This document shows, piece after piece, positions 1-4,803 of a stretch of 8,734 bases of DNA. Origin of the DNA: CAVALG01 sp963630555 (GTDB lineage Bacteria; Bacillota; Clostridia; Oscillospirales; Acutalibacteraceae); assembly GCA_963630555.1 (NCBI GenBank), contig CAVGND010000047.1:1-8734 (forward strand). Direction: 5' to 3'. A program made the position numbers and the translations under genes. Below the pieces are notes generated by a model that had not been told where the DNA came from, made no database searches, and was given only the letters and a program-made list of their open reading frames with translations. Each line of letters begins with the position of its first letter. The first letter of the stretch is position 1.

Positions 1-20
1 AAATTCTGATTCTTGTACCG

Positions 21-113
21 TTAAAGTGTGTTTACACAAAATTTGAAGAAGAGCCCAACCGCCGCAACCCCGGCTATACAACCTATAAATAAACCAATTA
101 AAAAATACCACAT
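21..113 (-). CDS. 30-aa single-pass membrane peptide, phage-type
   Basis: This small reading frame encodes a 30-residue peptide that is almost entirely hydrophobic. It starts MWYFLIGLFIGCIAGVAAVG and ends with a short polar tail (KFCVNTL), so it is best read as one transmembrane helix of about 20 residues. The ATG is preceded by AGAGGAAA, with GAGG at 123-126 and 9 bases of spacing. It begins 13 bases after the stop of the 65-aa gene in the same orientation, so it looks like the next cistron of the leftward operon. Tiny single-helix proteins are common in phage and mobile-element early regions, but no function can be assigned. The family is not recognised. A spurious ORF is possible, but the ribosome binding site, tight spacing and helix composition argue against it. 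Confidence 0.6.
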   Translation of the reverse strand: MWYFLIGLFIGCIAGVAAVGLFFKFCVNTL

Positions 114-126
114 TTCCGCTTTCCTC

Positions 127-324
127 TCATACCGTGCCTTTCGGTTCGCTTGCCCTCGGATAATCCCGTTTGTTCCGCCGCTGCGCTTTCCATTCTTCAA
201 AACCGCGCAGGTTTTCCGGGTCTTCGTAAAATTTTAGGCAATCTTCAAGAAAATGTTTGCAAATAATCTTTCCTTCAATTCCGTAAGGCAAATACCTTCT
301 GCGCCCTGTTTTCCGCTTTTTCAT
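127..324 (-). CDS. 65-aa basic phage-type protein of unknown function
   Basis: This encodes a 65-residue basic protein (KKRKTGRRRY near the start, then KHFLEDCLKFYEDPENLRGF and a WKAQRRNKR stretch). It has a positively charged N-terminus, a central predicted helix, and no membrane segment or signal peptide. The ATG directly abuts the TAA stop of the upstream 117-aa gene (325-327). An AGGGGG ribosome binding site lies 8 bases before it (333-338), inside the end of that gene, so translation is probably coupled. No catalytic motif is visible. Proteins of this size and style occur in the early regions of Firmicutes phages and integrative elements; this is an impression of the family, not an identification. 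The basic character could suit nucleic-acid binding, which is inference only. Confidence 0.6.
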   Translation of the reverse strand: MKKRKTGRRRYLPYGIEGKIICKHFLEDCLKFYEDPENLRGFEEWKAQRRNKRDYPRASEPKGTV

Positions 325-678
325 TTAATTAACCCCCTGCCTAAAGCAATGGCAAAACCCGTACGGGTTCCTGTATTCGCCGTGCATTGTACACCTCACC
401 TTTTTGTGGTCGCTGCGGCTCGGGTCTCGGTGTGTGCAGTATTTGCAAGCAATGCTGACTTTGAACCCCGCTTCGCCGCTTTCCCGAATCTTGGCTTGCA
501 TATCGGCTTGCATATCGCACAACTTAATTTGCAACTCCTCGATCAGTCCCTTTAAAGCCTCAATAGTTTTTGCCTGCAGTTCCGCTTTTTCTTTTAATAA
601 CTTAATTTCGCTCTCTTGGCATTCTATTATTTCCGCCATTATTTCCTGCTGCAATCCCATAATTTCTTTGCTTATCAT
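325..678 (-). CDS. 117-aa coiled-coil protein with C-terminal cysteine cluster, phage-type
   Basis: I place the start at the ATG ending at 678, not at the upstream GTG at 726. AAGGAG (687-692) sits 8 bases before it, and the ATG overlaps the TGA of the preceding frame as ATGA. The protein has two parts. Residues 1-65 are Glu/Lys/Leu-rich heptad-like sequence (EIIECQESEIKLLKEKAELQ and onwards), predicted to form a coiled coil. The last 40 residues form a Cys/His-rich patch (CKYCTHRD, CTMHGEYRNPYGFCHCF) with a CxxC followed by further Cys and CxC, which could bind a metal. This layout suggests an oligomer with a small zinc-binding tail. It is the fourth cistron of the leftward operon. The family is not recognised, and a phage accessory role is inferred from context. 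Confidence 0.65.
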   Translation of the reverse strand: MISKEIMGLQQEIMAEIIECQESEIKLLKEKAELQAKTIEALKGLIEELQIKLCDMQADMQAKIRESGEAGFKVSIACKYCTHRDPSRSDHKKVRCTMHGEYRNPYGFCHCFRQGVN

Positions 679-809
679 TTCTTTAACTCCTTGTCGGCCA
701 TCTCCCAAACTTAATATAACGCCCACGCTAACGGTTTTTTAACATATGGCGATTGTATTGCTTTTTCATATTGCTTATTCAAAAGGGATATCGCTTGTTC
801 AAATGTCAT
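675..809 (-). pseudogene. Small phage gene interrupted by an in-frame TAA (44 codons, stop at codon 33)
   Basis: The frame opens with an ATG that overlaps the TGA of the 61-aa gene (ATGA, 806-809). GGAGG lies 7 bases upstream (817-821). It reads MTFEQAISLLNKQYEKAIQS, then PYVKKPLAWALY, and meets TAA at 711-713. In the same frame it continues VWEMADKELKK to a TGA at 675-677, which overlaps the next gene's ATG as ATGA. The overlaps on both sides show that the ancestral gene ran through codon 33 for 44 residues. The product looks like the small phage proteins with a PLAYALYxxWxxAD-type C-terminus that I recall from Clostridia phages; this is memory, not a search. A CAA, AAA or GAA codon changed to TAA is the simplest explanation. 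The 32-aa truncated product (711-809) may still be made. Stop readthrough or a sequencing error are alternatives. Confidence 0.65.
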
Positions 810-991
810 TCTTCCGCCTCCGAATTAAGCCATTCTGCAATCCCCTTATTACAAAGATTGTCATTGCAACTTAGAGGGTCAAACTCAACTCTGCGATAAA
901 TCGCACAGCAATTTTCGCAATCGGCACATTGATTTATAAATTTTGTCATTTCCTCAACGCTCATTGCTTTTATGTGTTCGTAGTTTGTCAT
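806..991 (-). CDS. 61-aa Cys-rich phage-type protein
   Basis: This encodes a 61-residue acidic protein that begins MTNYEHIKAMSVEEMTKFIN, followed by a cysteine cluster (Cys22, 25, 28 and 29), further Cys42 and Cys47, and a GIAEWLNSEAEE tail. Short proteins with an MTNxxKIxxMSxEEM start, paired cysteines and a GIxEWL ending are familiar from Clostridia phages and integrative elements. They are annotated only as hypothetical, and I know no function. The CxxCxxC spacing could bind a metal such as zinc. GGAGGTGA at 996-1003 lies 7 bases before the ATG and overlaps the end of the upstream helix-turn-helix gene. Its own TGA overlaps the next start as ATGA, so both junctions suggest coupled translation. 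Confidence 0.75.
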   Translation of the reverse strand: MTNYEHIKAMSVEEMTKFINQCADCENCCAIYRRVEFDPLSCNDNLCNKGIAEWLNSEAEE

Positions 992-995
992 TCTC

Positions 996-1247
996 TCACC
1001 TCCCCCGGATGTTTTTTCTGTTTCCGCGTCTGCGCAAATTTTCGTTTAAGGCTTTTTGCCCAAGTTCCGCGCTGTATTCCATACGCCCGTTTTTGTCAAG
1101 TTCGCCCGTCCCGCCGCGCTTCAGTTCCCTGTATACCGTAGCGGGATTCACGCCGAGGCACGCGGCTATGTCGCCTATTTCGGCATTTGATGTGTATACA
1201 ACCTCAAGTTTTTTTCTTTGCTCGTAACTCATATAGCGAATATTCAT
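996..1247 (-). CDS. 83-aa helix-turn-helix protein (IS30-like HTH_38 type)
   Basis: Residues 6-44 form a helix-turn-helix: MSYEQRKKLEVVYTSNAEIG, then DIAACLGVNPATVYRELKRG. This resembles the N-terminal DNA-binding domain of IS30-family transposases (HTH_38), where an 'SYEERxxIE…IAxxLGxxxxTVxRELKR' pattern is typical. The protein ends with a basic LRRRGNRKNIRGR tail and has no DDE catalytic domain. It is therefore a small stand-alone DNA-binding protein of the kind seen in phages, not a transposase. I prefer the ATG at 1247 because GGAAAGGGGA (1258-1267) lies upstream with 10 bases of spacing. A TTG at 1271 would extend it by 8 residues, and the internal Met6 lacks a ribosome binding site. It is the first gene of the leftward small-gene operon and could regulate it, which is inference. 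Confidence 0.75.
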   Translation of the reverse strand: MNIRYMSYEQRKKLEVVYTSNAEIGDIAACLGVNPATVYRELKRGGTGELDKNGRMEYSAELGQKALNENLRRRGNRKNIRGR

Positions 1248-1274
1248 TACAATAAAGTCCCCTTTCCGCAAAAT

Positions 1275-1332
1275 ATGTCATCGGAATTACGAAATTGATA
1301 TGACAAATTTCACTGATAAATTTTGATATAAT
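1275..1332. promoter_or_regulatory. Possible regulatory stretch upstream of the HTH gene, with an extended -10 on the plus strand
   Basis: This AT-rich stretch holds inverted half-sites: TGTCAT (1276-1281) with ATGACA (1300-1305), and GAAATT (1291-1296) with AATTTC (1306-1311). It also has a direct repeat of TTGATAT at 1295-1301 and 1323-1329. On the plus strand TGATATAAT (1324-1332) matches an extended -10 box, but no good -35 lies at 17 bases. No convincing promoter for the minus-strand operon could be picked out, although one is expected here. The dyads could be operator sites for the adjacent helix-turn-helix protein. In AT-rich DNA such short matches arise by chance, so this is tentative. 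Confidence 0.3.
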
Positions 1333-1507
1333 AACTTCACAAATTCGGTAAAGCACAAAACCCGTGCGGTGAGCGGCAGGGATATACAGCACCGAACCGC
1401 ACATGAAGCAAACCGAATGTAAGTAAAGATGCCGACAGATGGTGAAATACATCCCGCTGCCCCTTAAACAACAGCAAAAGGGAAGTAAACAACAATAACT
1501 TTTTTGA
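1333..1507. other. Non-coding stretch, possibly decayed primase sequence
   Basis: No intact gene is visible in these 175 bases; all frames have stops on the plus strand. A 7-bp inverted repeat (GTGCGGT 1364-1370, ACCGCAC 1396-1402) could form a weak hairpin with a 25-base loop. A short plus-strand frame gives GYTAPNRT at 1380-1403. This faintly recalls the SYxARNT segment that lies upstream of the TOPRIM motif in phage primases, so this stretch may be older debris of the same pseudogene. That match is too short to rely on. Confidence 0.3.
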
Positions 1508-1765
1508 AACCCGCATAAAACAAGGCATTTTAAGAACAAAGCGGAAAGTATACATATCTTTAACGCTAAGGCATTCCGAACCGCTGCAAAACCTGTTTTT
1601 ATTGCAGATGCGGAACCGGACGCTTTAAGCATAATAGAAGCAGGCGGGGAATCTGTAGCACGGGAACTACCGCAAGGGTAAAGTGCCTTTTAGAGTTGCT
1701 CAAGACAAAGAAGCCGGATCAACCGCTTGGAGTTGCTCAAGACAAAGAAGCCGGATCAACCGCTT
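1508..1765 (+). pseudogene. Decayed fragment of a phage TOPRIM-type DNA primase
   Basis: From 1508 the frame reads IHIFNAKAFRTAAKPVFI, then ADAEPDALSIIEAGGESVA. This closely follows the TOPRIM segment of phage primases, typically '…IFNxKAL…KPVFIVEGExDALSIIEAGGEAVALGSTSN…LLELL…KPEQPL'. At 1661 the frame breaks: shifting by one base gives GTTARVKCLLELLKTKKPDQ then PL, the next expected segment. A lost base in CTGGGA (now CGGGA) explains this. The catalytic Glu of the family's VEG motif is replaced (ADAE), another sign of decay. A 37-bp tandem duplication follows. There is no start codon, no zinc-finger N-terminus and nothing convincing after QPL, and a TGA precedes it at 1505-1507. Only an internal slice remains. 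It points away from the minus-strand phage operon, so the region has been rearranged. The assignment rests on recalled family motifs. Confidence 0.65.
1693..1765 (+). repeat. Two tandem copies of a 36-bp unit (37-bp period) inside the primase remnant
   Basis: Bases 1693-1728 and 1730-1765 are identical over 36 bases, separated by one G. The unit begins GAGTTGCTCAAGACAAAG and encodes ELLKTKKPDQPL in two different frames, because a 37-base step is not a multiple of three. It is a simple local duplication within a dead gene, most likely from replication slippage or a repair event. There are no spacers, so it is not a CRISPR array. Confidence 0.9.
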
Positions 1766-1846
1766 ATGCTAAAATCGCACCGAGTTCAAACTGTACCGCC
1801 GCAGTGCACCATCCCCGCCATATTCAAAAGCCAAAATAAATAAAAA

Positions 1847-1887
1847 AATAAATTGCAATTGGTCATTGCGACCTCTTGCAATTTATT
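1847..1887. repeat. Perfect 12-bp inverted repeat with nested 4-bp stem (hairpin)
   Basis: AATAAATTGCAA (1847-1858) pairs perfectly with TTGCAATTTATT (1876-1887). Inside, GGTC (1861-1864) pairs with GACC (1870-1873) around a five-base loop, separated from the outer stem by a 2x2 mismatch. A run of A at 1842-1848 means a minus-strand transcript would end in a U-rich tract after the hairpin. It could therefore act as a terminator for leftward transcription, or shield metG from the prophage side. No leftward gene ends here. An operator or the end of a small mobile element are other possibilities. Confidence 0.55.
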
Positions 1888-1926
1888 GTAAAACATTTCA
1901 AACGCTAGAATGGTATTAAATTTTCC

Positions 1927-1955
1927 TTGTAATGCGGCGCAAATATTGGTATAAT
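1927..1955 (+). promoter_or_regulatory. Sigma-A promoter of the metG operon
   Basis: TTGTAA (1927-1932, 4 of 6 to the -35 consensus) is followed by exactly 17 bases and TATAAT (1950-1955, perfect -10). A TG dinucleotide one base upstream (1947-1948) makes it an extended -10. Transcription would start near 1961-1963, leaving a leader of about 36 bases. That is too short for a T-box or riboswitch, so metG does not appear to be controlled by a leader RNA. A ribosome binding site (GGGGGT, 1985-1990) lies 8 bases before the ATG. Confidence 0.8.
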
Positions 1956-1998
1956 ATATTTTGTATATATACATTACTAAAATCGGGGGTTAATCGGA

Positions 1999-3936
1999 AT
2001 GAAACCAAAGTTTTATATAACAACGGCGATAGCCTACACTTCAAGCAAGCCGCACATCGGCAACACTTACGATATTGTGCTTGCGGATATGATAGCGCGG
2101 TATAAAAGGGCAATGGGCTTTGACGTCCGCTTTCAAACAGGGTCTGACGAACACGGTCAGAAAATAGAGGAAAAAGCGGCGGCGGCAGGTATTCCGCCCA
2201 AGGAATATGTTGACGGTATTTCGTCGCAAATCAAGTCAATTTGGGACAGAATGAACACAACCTACGACCGTTTTATAAGAACGACCGACCCCGACCACGA
2301 AAAGGCGGTAAGCCATATTTTCACCCGCCTTTATAATAAGGGCGACATCTACAAAAGCGAATACGAGGGCAAATACTGCGTCGCCTGCGAATCTTTCTTC
2401 ACACCCTCGCAGTTGAATGACGGAAAATGCCCCGACTGCGGCAGCGAATGCGTTGACGCTAAAGAAGAGGCATACTTCCTGCGCCTTTCAAAATACGGCG
2501 ACAAACTTATAGAATATTACGAAAACACGCCCGACCTTTTTGTGCCGGAATCACGCCGTGCCGAGATGATAAACAATTTCATCAAACCCGGATTGCAAGA
2601 CCTTTGCGTTTCGCGCAGCAGCTTTAAATGGGGAATACCGGTTGAATTTGACCCGAAGCACGTTATATATGTATGGATCGACGCGCTTTCAAACTATATT
2701 ACGGGGCTGGGATACGACCCCGACGGCAACACGGGCGACCTTTACGATAAATACTGGCCTGCCGACCTACATGTTATCGGCAAGGATATTGTCCGTTTCC
2801 ACACGATATACTGGCCCGTTATACTTATGGCGCTGGGGCTTCCCTTGCCCCGTCAGGTGCTGGCGCACCCGTGGCTTTTGTCGGGCGAAGACAAAATGTC
2901 AAAATCCAAAGGCAACGTGATATATGCCGACGATCTTGCCGACCGTTTTGGGGTTGACGCGGTGCGTTACTATCTTTTAAGCGAAATTCCTTTCGCGCAG
3001 GACGGCGTTATCACCTATGAAAATTTCATAGCACGCTATAATTCCGACCTTGCGAACACGCTCGGGAACCTTGTAAACCGCAGCATTGCAATGACCAACA
3101 AATATTTCGGCGGCAAGGTTTGCAAACCGACTGAGTGTGAGCCGCTCGACAAAGAGCTTGCGGCGGCGGCAGCCGACACGCTGAATAAATACCACAAACT
3201 TATGGACGCTTACCGCAGCGCCGACGCGGCGGACGCAATTATGGCGTTTGCACGCCGCTGCAATAAATATATTGACGAAACAATGCCGTGGGCGCTTGCA
3301 AAAGACGAAAGCCGCTCGGCTCGCCTTAGTGCGGTGCTTTACAATCTGCTTGAAAGCATACGCCTGCTGGCGGTTATGTTTGAACCGTTCTGCCCCGAAT
3401 GCTGCGGGAAAATATTTACCCAACTTTGCACGGACGCAAGGGAAAAAGACTTCGGCACCGTGAGCGAATTCGCCGTAGGCAAGGAACAGCCGCTTTTTGC
3501 AAGAATTGACTCTGCAAAAGTGCTTAAAGAAATTGCCGAAGAAAACGAGAAAAAGGCAAAAGAAGCCGCAAAAACGGCAAAAAGCGAAAAGACGGAGGGC
3601 ACCGTCACCCTGCCGCAGATTGAAATATCCGACTTTGCAAAAGTCGAACTCCGCACGGCGCTTATCACCGATTGCGAGCCGATAAAAAAAGCCAAAAAAC
3701 TGCTTAAACTCACGCTTGACGACGGTTCGGGCACGCCCCGCACCGTGGCTTCGGGGATAGCGCAGTACTACACCCCCGAACAACTTAAAGGCCGCACCGT
3801 TATAGTGGTTGCCAACCTTAAACCCGCCGTTCTTTGCGGCGTTGAAAGCAACGGTATGATACTTGCAGCCGACTCGGACGACGGCGTTAAGGTGATTTTC
3901 TGCGACGGTATTGCACCCGGCAGCAAAGTAAGGTAA
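1999..3936 (+). CDS. metG: Methionyl-tRNA synthetase
   Basis: This cytoplasmic enzyme charges tRNA-Met with methionine using ATP, the step that supplies both initiator and elongator Met-tRNA. The 645-residue protein shows the class I Rossmann fold signatures: KPHIGNTYD near residue 17 (HIGH motif as HIGN, 19-22) and KMSKSKGNV (KMSKS at 299-303). A zinc knuckle has Cys127, Cys130, Cys144 and Cys147. The WIDALSNY segment near 226 and the helical anticodon-binding domain (about 345-500) follow. A charged Lys/Glu/Ala linker (about 508-535) leads to a C-terminal EMAP II/Trbp111-like tRNA-binding domain (541-645), which in bacterial MetRS also supports dimerisation. The length matches the C-terminally extended firmicute form. 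The start is supported by GGGGGT 8 bases upstream and a strong promoter. tatD follows after 6 bases, a common firmicute arrangement. Confidence 0.97.
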   Translation: MKPKFYITTAIAYTSSKPHIGNTYDIVLADMIARYKRAMGFDVRFQTGSDEHGQKIEEKAAAAGIPPKEYVDGISSQIKSIWDRMNTTYDRFIRTTDPDHEKAVSHIFTRLYNKGDIYKSEYEGKYCVACESFFTPSQLNDGKCPDCGSECVDAKEEAYFLRLSKYGDKLIEYYENTPDLFVPESRRAEMINNFIKPGLQDLCVSRSSFKWGIPVEFDPKHVIYVWIDALSNYITGLGYDPDGNTGDLYDKYWPADLHVIGKDIVRFHTIYWPVILMALGLPLPRQVLAHPWLLSGEDKMSKSKGNVIYADDLADRFGVDAVRYYLLSEIPFAQDGVITYENFIARYNSDLANTLGNLVNRSIAMTNKYFGGKVCKPTECEPLDKELAAAAADTLNKYHKLMDAYRSADAADAIMAFARRCNKYIDETMPWALAKDESRSARLSAVLYNLLESIRLLAVMFEPFCPECCGKIFTQLCTDAREKDFGTVSEFAVGKEQPLFARIDSAKVLKEIAEENEKKAKEAAKTAKSEKTEGTVTLPQIEISDFAKVELRTALITDCEPIKKAKKLLKLTLDDGSGTPRTVASGIAQYYTPEQLKGRTVIVVANLKPAVLCGVESNGMILAADSDDGVKVIFCDGIAPGSKVR

Positions 3937-3942
3937 AAACTC

Positions 3943-4752
3943 ATGGAAATACTGCTCGAAAACCCTGCGCAGCCATGCGAGATAATTGACACGCACGCCC
4001 ATTACGACGATGAGAAATTTAACGGGGTGCGTGACGAAATATTATCGGAATTGCCGAAACTCGGCGTAGGGGCGGTTATAAACTGTGCGGTCGACCTTTA
4101 CGGCTCGGCGGAAAAGTGCAGCGAATTGTCGGCAAAGTATGGTTTTGTGTATTCGGCTTTGGGTATTCACCCCGAATCGGTCGATTTAAGCGACCCGTTT
4201 GACGGCGAGCGTCTTGCGGCGCTTATAAAGGCTGATAAAAAGTGCGTTGCGATAGGTGAAATCGGGCTTGACTACCATTGGCGTGACGATAACAGGGCGG
4301 CGCAGATATCCTGCCTTGAAAATCAGCTGCTGTTTGCAAAAGCCGCCGATATGCCCGTTATCCTGCACAGCCGCGACAGTACCGAAGATATGATGACACT
4401 TTTGCAAAAGCACCGCCCGACGGGCGTACTGCACTGTTTTTCGGGCAGTGCCGAAACCGCGCTTGAGGTTTGCAAATTAGGGATTTACATAGGTATCGGC
4501 GGAGTTATAACATTTAAAAATTCAAAAAAACTCAAATCGGTAACGGAGGCGGTTCCGATTGACAGAATTTTGCTTGAAACCGACGCGCCTTATATGGCGC
4601 CGGAGCCTTACCGCGGGCAGGTGAACAACTCGGCTTACATATGCCGTATTGCCGAAAAAATCGCCGAAATCAAAGGTATTGCAAGGGAAGATGTTTTTGC
4701 CGCTAACCGCGAAAACACCGCCCGATTATTCGGAATAAAACCGGACGTTTAA
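3943..4752 (+). CDS. tatD: TatD-family metal-dependent hydrolase (DNase)
   Basis: This is a TIM-barrel metallohydrolase of the TatD family. Characterised members are Mg2+-dependent 3'-5' DNases implicated in DNA repair and quality control. Metal-binding motifs are in the expected order: DTHAHYDD (His18, His20), GIHPE (His76), GEIGLDYHW (Glu106), LHSRD (His142), LHCFSG (His164) and LETDAPY (Asp214). At 269 residues it is slightly longer than usual, because about 13 residues precede the barrel's first strand. No in-frame ATG lies closer and the next Met is far inside, so I keep this start, with a weak AAGG at 3930-3933. The gene follows metG by 6 bases and is probably co-transcribed and translationally coupled, as is frequent in Firmicutes. 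The exact substrate in this organism cannot be read from sequence. Confidence 0.93.
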   Translation: MEILLENPAQPCEIIDTHAHYDDEKFNGVRDEILSELPKLGVGAVINCAVDLYGSAEKCSELSAKYGFVYSALGIHPESVDLSDPFDGERLAALIKADKKCVAIGEIGLDYHWRDDNRAAQISCLENQLLFAKAADMPVILHSRDSTEDMMTLLQKHRPTGVLHCFSGSAETALEVCKLGIYIGIGGVITFKNSKKLKSVTEAVPIDRILLETDAPYMAPEPYRGQVNNSAYICRIAEKIAEIKGIAREDVFAANRENTARLFGIKPDV

Positions 4753-4803
4753 AATCGGATTAAATTACAGACCAACAATACATACAAAGTCGGAGGAAAA
4801 TGT

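Noticed and set aside
679..726. Upstream GTG start extending the 117-aa protein to 133 residues
   Set aside because: The ATG at 678 has AAGGAG at ideal spacing and an ATGA overlap. The extension reads through the tail of the preceding frame.
996..1247. IS30 transposase
   Set aside because: Only the helix-turn-helix part is present in an intact 83-residue gene. There is no DDE domain downstream and no terminal inverted repeats were seen.
1204..1632. 142-codon minus-strand reading frame
   Set aside because: It overlaps the start of the HTH gene and runs antisense to the primase remnant. It has no ribosome binding site or recognisable protein character.
1693..1765. Possible CRISPR array (two 36-bp direct repeats)
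   Set aside because: The copies are tandem with only one base between them, there are no spacers, and the unit encodes part of the primase remnant.
1333..1850. Large structured non-coding RNA (GOLLD/ROOL-like) between the phage genes and metG
   Set aside because: The stretch is better explained by the primase remnant, and the only hairpin seen in 1333-1507 is weak.
1956..1998. T-box or riboswitch leader for metG
   Set aside because: The leader is only about 36 bases from the predicted start of transcription to the ATG, too short for either.
2977..4002. 341-codon minus-strand reading frame
   Set aside because: It is antisense to metG and the tatD start; it arises from the codon bias of those genes, and the protein looks like none I know.
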